Source: an uncultured Collinsella sp. (GTDB lineage Bacteria; Actinomycetota; Coriobacteriia; Coriobacteriales; Coriobacteriaceae). From it: a stretch of DNA of 24,961 bases. Below the pieces are notes generated by a model. The model ran no database searches. It was given only the letters and a program-made list of their open reading frames with translations, and was not told the DNA's origin. The stretch's first letter is position 1. Every line of letters starts with the position of its first letter. Below are positions 7,843 to 14,510 of the stretch, one piece after another. The DNA lies in NCBI GenBank assembly GCA_902494565.1, contig CABUTN010000029.1, positions 1 through 24,961 on the forward strand, read 5' to 3'. Made by a program: the position numbers and the translations under genes.

Positions 7843-8328
7843 ATGTTCTCAATCGGTCAACACGTCATTCATCCGGGCCAGGGAGTCTGCACCGTCGTCG
7901 GTTTTAGGGACGACACACCGCAGCCCATGCTGCTGCTCGAGACCAAGCAGGGACATGCGCAGACGATCCTCATGTACCCCGTGGCGCAGGCCGACCGTCT
8001 GCACGCCGCCATCTCTCAGCAAGATGCCGAGCACCTGCTGAGCCACTATGACGAGCTGGAGTGCGACACCTTTACCGAGCGCAACAGCTCGCTTGAGGAG
8101 ACACACTTTAAGCAGCAGCTCAAGCTGGGCGCGCCCGAGACGGTCCGCGTGGCAAAGACCATGATGCACCGCATTCGCCAGGCCGAGGAAACTGATAAAA
8201 AACCCAGCTCCTACTACATGCGCGTACTCAAGGAGGCCAAACGCCGCTCCATCGAGGAGTTCGCCGTGGCCCTTGGCGTCACCGAGGAGGCCGCCGAAGC
8301 CCGCCTAGCCCAAGCCGCCCTCAACTAA
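7843..8328 (+). CDS. carD: CarD-family RNA-polymerase-binding transcription regulator
   Basis: CarD/CdnL proteins bind the RNA polymerase beta subunit and steady open promoter complexes, notably at rRNA promoters. This 161-residue protein has the Tudor-like RNAP-interacting domain at the start (MFSIGQHVIHPGQGVCTVVGF, about 1-55) and a helical DNA-binding domain (about 70-160, with RVAKTMMHRIRQAEE and YYMRVLKEAKRRSIEEFAVALG). Length matches the family. The ATG follows TTGGAGG with 5 nt spacing. It is transcribed rightward, away from argS. The stop TAA is also the first three bases of a family A repeat, and a terminator follows at 8395-8440. Paralogues of this family are common, so the symbol denotes the family rather than a proven orthologue. 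Confidence 0.9.
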   Translation: MFSIGQHVIHPGQGVCTVVGFRDDTPQPMLLLETKQGHAQTILMYPVAQADRLHAAISQQDAEHLLSHYDELECDTFTERNSSLEETHFKQQLKLGAPETVRVAKTMMHRIRQAEETDKKPSSYYMRVLKEAKRRSIEEFAVALGVTEEAAEARLAQAALN

Positions 8329-8368
8329 CCTGCCAAAAAGGGACAGGTTTATTTTGGCAGGTTTTATC
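8326..8368 (+). repeat. Family A palindromic repeat, copy A1, starting in the carD stop codon
   Basis: A 12-bp perfect stem AACCTGCCAAAA (8327-8338) pairs with TTTTGGCAGGTT (8352-8363) around the loop AGGGACAGGTTTA. The first two bases of the stem are the last two of the carD TAA. The element continues to TTTATCTG (about 8368). Two further copies, at 9576-9618 and 10345-10389, have the same core, the same flank and the same position relative to a stop codon. Confidence 0.8.
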
Positions 8369-8394
8369 TGGCCAAACGTCAACAAACAATCAGT

Positions 8395-8440
8395 AAATGG
8401 CCGAGTTCTCCGTTTTGTTTGTGAGCGCCCGGCCATTTTT
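8395..8440 (+). terminator. Terminator of carD
   Basis: The stem AAATGGCCG (8395-8403) pairs with CGGCCATTT (8430-8438) across a 26-nt loop, and T residues run to 8440. It lies after the family A repeat, so the carD mRNA 3' end would carry both hairpins. Confidence 0.6.
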
Positions 8441-8687
8441 CTATCGCCGTAGAAATGCGTGAAGCCCATTTGCGATGACATCATGCGAGGGGGACCGTCC
8501 AGATCGACGCAACTAACGCCCGCATCCACAACAAGCGCGCCCGTCTTGTTCAATTACCATTAAAAAGCATCAATTTGAAAACGCAATAACATTTCGGCAG
8601 GTAGCAGCTATGGTCGGTGAACTGAATCTCGACAACCGAAGCCTCCGAATGAGGTATCTTCAGCCCATCCAAGCTAAAGGAGGGGCC
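8441..8687. other. Upstream region of the RAYT gene
   Basis: About 250 nt with no supportable gene. It is more A+T-rich around 8550-8600. No clear sigma-A promoter stands out. The frame of the transposase is open upstream to an ATG at 8610, but that start has no ribosome site. Confidence 0.4.
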
Positions 8688-9446
8688 ATGCCGAGAAAAC
8701 CTCGTTCAAAGTCACCAACCGGTTATTTCCACGTCACGTTGCGTGGAAACGGAGGGCAATTGCTGTTTGACGATGCCGAGGACCGAATCGCCATGCTTCA
8801 GATCCTCGATGCGATTCTCCCCAAACACAATATCGAGCTTATCGCTTGGTGCCTTATGGGAAACCACATTCATCTGCTCATCGACGATCCGGACGACCGC
8901 AAGAGCGACGCGATGCACGCGGTAGCCGTATCGTATGCGGGCAGGTACAATGCGCGGACGGGACATATCGGCCACGTGTTTCAGGAGCGGTTTTGGGATT
9001 CGCCCATTAAGTCGGAAGTATATTTACTCGAGGCAATTCGATACATTCATCTGAATCCACAAAAAGCAGGACTGGCGGCATACGACGAATATCCCTGGAG
9101 CAGCCATCGCGAGTATCTAATGAGTGCCAGGTCACGGCCGCATGTCACCGGCAGCGTTGTCGGTGTTTTATTCCCAACACCTCGCTCATACCTTCAGCTC
9201 ATGGAAAGTGCGCCGTCGCTTCCCTATCGCCCCAGCGCAACAGCCAAGGTTCGCGAGGAAGATCTATGCGAATTTGGCACGGCAATCGTGCAGAGTGTCG
9301 CAGGATGTGCTCCGACGGAACTCAAATCCGTCTCCAAGCCACTTCGCAATGAGGCGATTCTCGCGCTTCGAAAAGAAGGGTTAACGGTTAGGCAGGTTCA
9401 GCTGTTGACCGGACTGGGGACATGGATTATCAAGAACGCGTCCTAG
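8688..9446 (+). CDS. REP-associated tyrosine transposase (RAYT, Y1_Tnp family)
   Basis: A 252-residue single-strand DNA transposase-like protein of the IS200/IS605 Y1 superfamily. The HUH metal-binding motif is GNHIHLLI; the conserved stretch GHVFQERFWDSPIKSEVYLLEAIRYIHLNPQKAGL is typical of RAYTs. The likely catalytic Tyr is in VSYAGRYN. A C-terminal helical segment (LRNEAILALRKEGLTVRQVQLLTGLG) looks like a helix-turn-helix, as in many RAYTs. I start at ATG 8688 because AAAGGAGGGG lies 1-10 nt upstream; the earlier ATG at 8610 lacks this. The gene looks intact. Unlike insertion sequences it has no obvious end structures of its own, but family A palindromes sit on either side. Known RAYTs cut and join REP DNA and are vertically inherited; whether this one acts on the A, B or C repeats here is inference. 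Confidence 0.9.
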   Translation: MPRKPRSKSPTGYFHVTLRGNGGQLLFDDAEDRIAMLQILDAILPKHNIELIAWCLMGNHIHLLIDDPDDRKSDAMHAVAVSYAGRYNARTGHIGHVFQERFWDSPIKSEVYLLEAIRYIHLNPQKAGLAAYDEYPWSSHREYLMSARSRPHVTGSVVGVLFPTPRSYLQLMESAPSLPYRPSATAKVREEDLCEFGTAIVQSVAGCAPTELKSVSKPLRNEAILALRKEGLTVRQVQLLTGLGTWIIKNAS

Positions 9447-9532
9447 CGTCGCGCTTGCCGAGTTACGAGTACGGCGAAGCGCAGCTGCCTGCCGCGAGGC
9501 GCCGCCATTCGCCAACGTCACCATGTCAAACA

Positions 9533-9573
9533 GAAAACGCTTCCGCTGAATAACGTCCAACGGAAGCGTTTTC
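9533..9573. terminator. Bidirectional terminator between RAYT and the HD gene
   Basis: A perfect 13-bp stem GAAAACGCTTCCG / CGGAAGCGTTTTC (9533-9545 with 9561-9573, 15-nt loop) carries T runs on both strands. It can end both the rightward RAYT transcript and the leftward HD-domain transcript. Confidence 0.8.
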
Positions 9574-9575
9574 CC

Positions 9576-9618
9576 AGATAAAACCTACCAAAAAAACCTG
9601 TCCCTTTTTGGCAGGTTA
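9576..9618 (-). repeat. Family A palindromic repeat, copy A2, starting in the HD-gene stop codon
   Basis: Read leftward it starts with the TAA stop of the HD gene (9618-9616), then CCTGCCAAAAA, GGGACAGG, and TTTTGGTAGG, ending TTTTATCTG. The stem 9582-9593 / 9606-9617 has one A-C mismatch. It is inverted relative to A1 and in the same orientation as A3. Confidence 0.8.
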
Positions 9619-10215
9619 GGCCTGGAAGGTGTCGCGGTCGGGCGCGAAGGACTGCATGGCCGCGATGGTGCGGTCGAAAAGCTCGGGGAGCTCCCAGCCC
9701 AGCATCTCGGCGCCCTGCGTAATCACGTCGCGCGAGCAGCCGGCGGCAAAGCGCTTGTCCTTGAACTTCTTCTTGAGCGACTTGGTCGTAAAGTCCATGA
9801 CGCTTTTGCTCGGACGCATGATAACGGCGGCCCCGATCAGGCCGGTAAGTTCGTCGCACGCAAATAGGATCTTCTCCATCTGCGACTCGGGCTTGGGCAG
9901 CGAGGCGTTGAAATCGGACGTGTGCGTCTGGATGGCGCGGATGAGCTCGGGCGATGCGCCCTCGCCCTCCAGAATCTTGGCAGCATAGATGGTGTGGTTC
10001 ACGGGGTCGTCCTCATGCTCCTCCCAATCCAAGTCGTGCAGCAGGCCGACGATACCCCAAAACTCCTCGTTCTCGGGGTCGAACTCGCGTGCAAAGTAGC
10101 GCATGGTGCCTTCGACCGTCTCGCCGTGGGTGATGTGGAACGGATCTTTGTTGTGCTCGTTGAGCAGTTCGAACGCACGGTCACGGGTGATTCCGGCGGA
10201 AAGCGTCTGAGACAT
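9616..10215 (-). CDS. HD-domain (HDIG-type) hydrolase
   Basis: A 199-residue cytoplasmic HD-superfamily protein. The metal-binding pattern is visible as FHITHGETVEG (His30) and LLHDLDWE (His60-Asp61), with further conserved residues in THTSDFN and ACDELTGL. Such small stand-alone HD proteins are usually annotated as phosphohydrolases acting on nucleotides or similar substrates; the substrate here cannot be told. The ATG at 10215 is chosen because TGGAGG lies 7 nt upstream; the longer frame to 10338 runs back across an AT-rich promoter region. It is a single-gene unit between two family A repeats: its own stop codon begins A2, and A3 lies upstream in the 3' region of proA. Confidence 0.88.
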   Translation of the reverse strand: MSQTLSAGITRDRAFELLNEHNKDPFHITHGETVEGTMRYFAREFDPENEEFWGIVGLLHDLDWEEHEDDPVNHTIYAAKILEGEGASPELIRAIQTHTSDFNASLPKPESQMEKILFACDELTGLIGAAVIMRPSKSVMDFTTKSLKKKFKDKRFAAGCSRDVITQGAEMLGWELPELFDRTIAAMQSFAPDRDTFQA

Positions 10216-10313
10216 GGCAATACCTCCAGGTGAGTCGGTGCTAGGACACGGTGTCACTATCGTATATCGCCGCGGCTCAAGCCGAAAGGCAGAAAAGGCA
10301 TACGGAGAAAAAA

Positions 10314-10336
10314 GCCGGGCGAACGCGTCGCCCGGC
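10314..10336 (-). terminator. Terminator of proA
   Basis: GCCGGGCG (10314-10321) pairs with CGCCCGGC (10329-10336), and the minus strand continues with six T residues (10308-10313). It lies past the family A repeat that begins at the proA stop, mirroring the repeat-then-terminator order at carD and at the HD gene. Confidence 0.8.
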
Positions 10337-10344
10337 AAAACCGC

Positions 10345-10389
10345 AGATAAAACCTGCCAAAATAAACCTGTCCCTTTTTGGTAGGTTTA
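10345..10389 (-). repeat. Family A palindromic repeat, copy A3, starting in the proA stop codon
   Basis: Read leftward it starts with the proA stop TAA (10389-10387), then ACCTACCAAAAA, GGGACAGG, and TTTTGGCAGG, ending TTTTATCTG. The stem 10351-10362 / 10376-10387 contains one G-T pair. Same orientation to the gene as A1 and A2. Confidence 0.8.
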
Positions 10390-11673
10390 GGGGCGGACCT
10401 GGCCGGTGCCGCGGAGCTTGTATTTGTAGGTGGTAAGGGCCTCGGCGGCAAAGGGGCCGCGGGCGTGGAGCTTTTGGGTCGAGATGCCGATCTCGGCGCC
10501 CAGGCCGAACTCGCCGCCGTCAGTGAAGCGCGTGCTGGCGTTGGCGTACACGGCCGAGGCATCGACCGCATCCAGGAAGCGCTCGCAGGCGTCCACGTCC
10601 TCGGCGATGATGGCCTCGGAATGCATGGTGCCGTAGCGATTGATGTGCGCGATGGCCTCGTCCTCGTTCGCCACGACTTTCACACTCATCTCGAGCGCCA
10701 GGTACTCGCGGCCCCAATCCTCCTCGGTCGCGGCCACGCAGTCGTCGCCCTCGGCAAGACCGGCATCGGCGCATGCGGCGCACGTGGCCTCGTCACCGTG
10801 AATCAGCACACCGTGGTCGTGCAGCACGGCCACGACCGCCGGCAAAAACGAATCTGCCACGGCGCGGTCGACTAGCAGCGACTCGGCGGCATTGCACACG
10901 CCCACGCGCTGCGTCTTGGCGTTGACGATAATGTTGAGCGCCTTGTCAAAGTCGGCGGATTCATGCACGTAGATGTGGCAGTTACCCGTGCCCGTCTCGA
11001 TCACCGGCACGAGCGACTCGCGCACGCAACGCTGGATCAGGCCTGCACCGCCGCGCGGAATGAGCACGTCGACGATACCGCGGAGCTTCATGAGCTCGCC
11101 AGTGGCCTCGCGGTCGGTGGACTCGATCATCGACACGGCCTCGCGCGGGAAGCCCTTGGCCTCGAGCGCATCGGCCAGCAGCTCGGCAATCATGGCACAC
11201 GAGTGATAGGCCAGCGAGCCGCCGCGCAGAATGCAGGCGTTGCCGGTACGGATGCAGATGCCTGCGGCGTCGGCCGTCACGTTGGGGCGCGCCTCGTAGA
11301 CCATAGCGACCAGGCCCAGCGGCACACTCACACGGGTCAGGTCCACGCCGCTTGCAAGCACGCGGTGGTCGAGCACGCGGCCCACGGGATCGGGCAGCTC
11401 GGCGAGCTTTTCCAGGCCGGCGGCCATGCCCTCGACGCGCTCGGGCGTCAGCAGCAGGCGATCAAGCAGTCCGGCCGAGGTGCCCGCATCGCGCGCGGCG
11501 AACATATCGAGCTCGTTAGCGGCGACGATGGAGTCGACACCGTTGCGCAGTGCTGCGGCCATGGCGCGCACGGCCTCCTGACGCTGCTCATCGCTCGCCG
11601 TGGCAAGCGAGGCCGACGCTGCCTTGGCGGCAACGGCAAGATCGTGGACATACGTGGCTATATCGACCGACAT
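10387..11673 (-). CDS. proA: Glutamate-5-semialdehyde dehydrogenase (gamma-glutamyl phosphate reductase)
   Basis: Second enzyme of proline synthesis: reduces gamma-glutamyl phosphate with NADPH to glutamate-5-semialdehyde, which cyclises to pyrroline-5-carboxylate. The 428-residue protein matches the family in length. Visible hallmarks are VSVPLGLVAMVYEARPNVTADAA, the NACILRGGSLA cofactor region, LIPRGGAGLI, and the catalytic Cys260 in RVGVCNAAESLLVD. The ATG at 11673 has AGGAGAAAGG upstream. It is divergent from the S33 hydrolase (112 nt between starts). proB is not adjacent, as it often is, but lies on the far side of that hydrolase in the same orientation. The stop codon is shared with repeat A3. 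Confidence 0.96.
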   Translation of the reverse strand: MSVDIATYVHDLAVAAKAASASLATASDEQRQEAVRAMAAALRNGVDSIVAANELDMFAARDAGTSAGLLDRLLLTPERVEGMAAGLEKLAELPDPVGRVLDHRVLASGVDLTRVSVPLGLVAMVYEARPNVTADAAGICIRTGNACILRGGSLAYHSCAMIAELLADALEAKGFPREAVSMIESTDREATGELMKLRGIVDVLIPRGGAGLIQRCVRESLVPVIETGTGNCHIYVHESADFDKALNIIVNAKTQRVGVCNAAESLLVDRAVADSFLPAVVAVLHDHGVLIHGDEATCAACADAGLAEGDDCVAATEEDWGREYLALEMSVKVVANEDEAIAHINRYGTMHSEAIIAEDVDACERFLDAVDASAVYANASTRFTDGGEFGLGAEIGISTQKLHARGPFAAEALTTYKYKLRGTGQVRP

Positions 11674-11716
11674 GGGCGGCCCTTTCTCCTAGAAGTTTGC
11701 AACCATGGTAGCCGAT

Positions 11717-11747
11717 TTGCGCATGGCCTCGCCCACGGCGGTAGAAT
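11717..11747 (+). promoter_or_regulatory. Candidate promoter of the S33 hydrolase
   Basis: TTGCGC (11717-11722) and TAGAAT (11742-11747) are separated by 19 nt, slightly long. TAGAAT lies 38 nt upstream of the ATG at 11786. The region is shared with the divergent proA promoter. Confidence 0.35.
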
Positions 11748-11785
11748 TGGTCAACCCGAAACACCGCAACGAACGGAAGACTCAC

Positions 11786-13204
11786 ATGTCCCTCATCACT
11801 TCGTACCACGTCCCCGGCCTGTATGTCGAGGACCACAGCATCGACGTCCCCCTTGACTGGCGCGGCCTGGAGCCGATGCTCCTGGCCGTCGGCAGCACCA
11901 TGCGCCGCGGCGCTATGCCGGCACCCATCGCCGGCGCGCCCGAGAGCATCAAGCTCTTCTACCGCGTGGTTTGCGCGCCCGACCGCATCAACGACGATCT
12001 GCCACTGCTCCTGTTTTTGCAGGGCGGCCCCGGCGGCGAGAGCCCGCGTCCGCTCTCGCCCACGAGCGACGGTTGGATTGAGGAAGCCGTCAAGCACTTC
12101 CGAGTCGTCCTGCCCGACCAGCGCGGCACCGGGCGCAGCAGCTGTGTAGACGGGCGCACGATTGCCGCACTGGGCGAGCGCGCGACGGCGGACGGCTCCG
12201 ATGCCGCACGCTCGCAGGCGGATTTCCTCAAGCGCCACCTCGCCAGCTCCATCGTGCGCGATTTTGAGTACCTGCGTCTGGTGGGCTTTGGCGGCAAGCC
12301 GTGGGTCACGCTCGGCCAAAGCTACGGCGGCTTTTTGACGTTGAGCTATCTATCGCTCTTCCCCGAGGGCGTGGCGGCGAGCTTTACCTGTGGTGGCATT
12401 CCACACGTGCCGGCGAGCGCCAGCGAGGTCTACGCGCACACCTTCCCGCGCATGGCAGCCAAGACGCAGCAGTATTATGACCGCTACCCCGCCGACGTTG
12501 AGCGAGTGGCAGCCCTGGCCGATGCGATCGAAGAGCAAAAGCCCGTGCTACCCGACGGCTCGCCGATGACGGTCGAGCGCCTGCAGCTCATGGGCAGCGA
12601 CTTTGGCATGAAGCCGAGCTTTGAGCGCATGCACTGGATTATCGACCATGCGTTTGGTGATGGCGACGGCACGCTGGGCTGCGGTGCCTCAGTATCCGAT
12701 AGCTTTTTGATGCGCGCTTTCGAGCGCACCAACACGCGCACGAATCCGCTGTACTGGACGCTGCAAGAGTTCATCTACGCCGATGGCGACACCATGCCCA
12801 TTCGCTGGGCCGCGGCAGAGGAAAAGGCACACCGCGCCGAGTTCGACACGCTCGCGCGCCCGCTCATGTTTACCGGCGAGGCCATGTTCCCGTGGATGTT
12901 CGAGCAGATGCCCGAGCTCAAGCCGTTTAAGCCCGCCATGGACCTGCTGATGGAAGACACCAGCTGGGACAAGATCTACGACCCGCAGCGCCTAGCATGC
13001 AACGAGGTGCCGCTCCAGGCCGCGGTGTACTTCGATGACATGTACGTGGATTCGGGCCTGCAGCTCGACACGCTCAGCCACGTGGGCAACTCGCATGCCT
13101 GGGTGACCAACGAGTTCGAACACGACGGCCTGCACGGCAGCGCGGTATTCAAGCACCTCTTCGATGAAGCCCTCAACCGCGGAGACCTGCGCCAGATCTT
13201 CTAG
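11786..13204 (+). CDS. S33-family alpha/beta hydrolase, prolyl aminopeptidase-like
   Basis: A 472-residue alpha/beta hydrolase of peptidase family S33. The oxyanion motif QGGPGGE (79-85), nucleophile elbow GQSYGG with Ser179, and a C-terminal DDMYVDS and WVTNEFEHDGLHG supplying the likely Asp and His are all visible, with a large helical cap between them. This architecture is that of the longer prolyl iminopeptidases, which cut N-terminal proline from peptides. No signal peptide is seen, so it is cytoplasmic. The ATG at 11786 has GGAAG 6 nt upstream; the frame extends further but without a ribosome site. Its place between proA and proB fits a role in supplying proline, though substrate specificity cannot be read from sequence alone and other S33 hydrolases look alike. 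Confidence 0.85.
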   Translation: MSLITSYHVPGLYVEDHSIDVPLDWRGLEPMLLAVGSTMRRGAMPAPIAGAPESIKLFYRVVCAPDRINDDLPLLLFLQGGPGGESPRPLSPTSDGWIEEAVKHFRVVLPDQRGTGRSSCVDGRTIAALGERATADGSDAARSQADFLKRHLASSIVRDFEYLRLVGFGGKPWVTLGQSYGGFLTLSYLSLFPEGVAASFTCGGIPHVPASASEVYAHTFPRMAAKTQQYYDRYPADVERVAALADAIEEQKPVLPDGSPMTVERLQLMGSDFGMKPSFERMHWIIDHAFGDGDGTLGCGASVSDSFLMRAFERTNTRTNPLYWTLQEFIYADGDTMPIRWAAAEEKAHRAEFDTLARPLMFTGEAMFPWMFEQMPELKPFKPAMDLLMEDTSWDKIYDPQRLACNEVPLQAAVYFDDMYVDSGLQLDTLSHVGNSHAWVTNEFEHDGLHGSAVFKHLFDEALNRGDLRQIF

Positions 13205-13210
13205 CATAGG

Positions 13211-13258
13211 AGTGTCCCCACCTGCCAGCACAAAAAGAACGTCCCCAGGTGCCGGCAC
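13211..13258. repeat. Family C repeat, copy 2: two GTCCCC cores 27 nt apart
   Basis: Two 19-nt direct repeats, 13213-13231 and 13240-13258, match at 15 of 19 positions and start 27 nt apart. Each has GTCCCC followed by a version of TGCCRGCAC; the second contains the 10-nt palindrome GTGCCGGCAC. The form GAGTGTCCC-18 nt-GAACGTCCC equals that of the minus strand at 5032-5078. It follows the S33 gene stop by 6 nt. Confidence 0.6.
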
Positions 13259-13260
13259 GA

Positions 13261-13302
13261 GAAAGACAGCGCTGCGGGAAACGATCCGCAGCGCTGTCTT
13301 TC
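13261..13302. terminator. Bidirectional terminator between the S33 hydrolase and proB
   Basis: A perfect 17-bp stem (13261-13277 with 13286-13302, 8-nt loop) with AAAG/CTTT ends on both strands. It closes the convergent S33 and proB transcripts. The proB stop follows 1 nt beyond the stem. Confidence 0.85.
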
Positions 13303-13303
13303 T

Positions 13304-14431
13304 TTATGCAAATACAATCAAGTTGTCTCGATGGATCGCAGGCTTCTCGGCCAGGTTAGCGAGCAGGCGGTTGCTGGCGATCTGGTCCTGGCGGCGGCCG
13401 GCGGCAAGTTCCAGCACGTCCGAATCGGCCTCGGCGATACCGCGGGCGACGACCATACCGCTCGAATCGCACACGTCGAGCACATCGCCCTCGGCAAACG
13501 CGCCATCGACCTCGCGAATACCCACCGCAAGCAAGGAAGAACCACGGCTGACCAGCGCCTTCGCGGCGCCGTCATCGACCGTCACCGAGCCATGCGCCTT
13601 GTCGCCCAGTGCAATCCACAGCTTGCGGGGCGCAATGTCCAAGCGCTCCGCCGGCGGATCGAACAGCGTGCCCACGCTCTCGCCGCGGGCGAGGCGCACG
13701 AGCGCATCGGGCTCCTCGCCCGAGCAAATCACGCTCTGAATGCCCGCCGTCATCAGAATGCGGCTCGCGCGAATCTTGGTGATCATGCCGCCCGTGCCCA
13801 CCGATGTGGAAGAATCGCCCGCCGAGGCGATAATCATGGCATCGATCTTATGCACGACAGGAACAAACTCGGCCGTGGGGTCCTCATGCGGATTGGCAGT
13901 ATAGAGACCATCGATGTCCGAGAGCGTCACGCACAGATCGGCAGAAACCAGGCAGCTCACAAGCGCCGCCAGTGTGTCGTTGTCGCCAAACTTGATCTCG
14001 TCGACGGTGACGGTATCGTTCTCGTTGACGACCGGCACCACGCCAAGCTCCACGAGGCGCAGCAAGGCGTCGCGCGCGTGTAGGTAGGACGTGCGGCGGG
14101 CCGTATCGTGGCGCGTGAGCAGCACGAGCGAGGTGAGCAGGTCGCGCGCATGGAACTCCTCGTCGTAGGCCGACGAGATGATGCACTGACCGGCCGAGGC
14201 GCAGGCCTGCAGGCTCGGTAGGTCGCCGACCGGCTTGCGGTCGAAGCCCAACACGGGATAGCCACAGGCGATAGCGCCCGAGCTCACCACGACCAGACGC
14301 CAGCCGAGCTTGCGCAGCGCTGCGGCCTGATCGGCAAGTCCGCCGATAAAGGCGCGGTTGACCTTGCCATCGGCACCCACCACCGTGGACGAACCGATCT
14401 TTACCACCATCGTTTTATAAGAAGTCGTCAT
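13304..14431 (-). CDS. proB: Glutamate 5-kinase
   Basis: First enzyme of proline synthesis: phosphorylates glutamate to gamma-glutamyl phosphate, the substrate of ProA; the usual target of proline feedback. The 375-residue protein has an amino-acid kinase domain (about 1-255: VVKIGSSTV, VSSGAIACG, VNENDTVTVDEIKFGDNDTLAA, GTGGMITKIRAS) and a C-terminal PUA domain (about 270-360, starting RKLWIALGDKAHGSV). Full length for the PUA-containing form. The ATG at 14431 has no strong ribosome site; an ATG seven codons later (MVVKIG) is an alternative. It lies 79 nt after the pncB stop on the same strand with no clear terminator between, so pncB-proB may be one transcript. Confidence 0.96.
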   Translation of the reverse strand: MTTSYKTMVVKIGSSTVVGADGKVNRAFIGGLADQAAALRKLGWRLVVVSSGAIACGYPVLGFDRKPVGDLPSLQACASAGQCIISSAYDEEFHARDLLTSLVLLTRHDTARRTSYLHARDALLRLVELGVVPVVNENDTVTVDEIKFGDNDTLAALVSCLVSADLCVTLSDIDGLYTANPHEDPTAEFVPVVHKIDAMIIASAGDSSTSVGTGGMITKIRASRILMTAGIQSVICSGEEPDALVRLARGESVGTLFDPPAERLDIAPRKLWIALGDKAHGSVTVDDGAAKALVSRGSSLLAVGIREVDGAFAEGDVLDVCDSSGMVVARGIAEADSDVLELAAGRRQDQIASNRLLANLAEKPAIHRDNLIVFA

Positions 14432-14510
14432 ACGTCAAACCAATCAACTGTTCAGCGAACGGCCGAGCTGGCGCCCAAGGGAGCGTGACTCGCCCCTACC
14501 GCCCAAGGAA

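Larger units (their letters stand above)
8326..9618. mobile_element. REP/RAYT-type unit: transposase gene between inverted family A repeats
   Basis: A RAYT gene (8688-9446) lies between two family A palindromes in inverted orientation (A1 at 8326, A2 at 9618). RAYTs are domesticated IS200/IS605-like Y1 transposases linked to dispersed REP palindromes. The interior looks more A+T-rich than its neighbours. The outer edges coincide with the stop codons of carD and of the HD gene, and each edge has the neighbour's terminator on its inner side, so this may be a settled gene with REPs around it rather than a single unit that moved as a block. Confidence 0.5.

Noticed and set aside
8610..8687. 26-codon N-terminal extension of the RAYT
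   Set aside because: The ATG at 8688 has an excellent ribosome site and the family N-terminus begins there; the upstream ATG has none.
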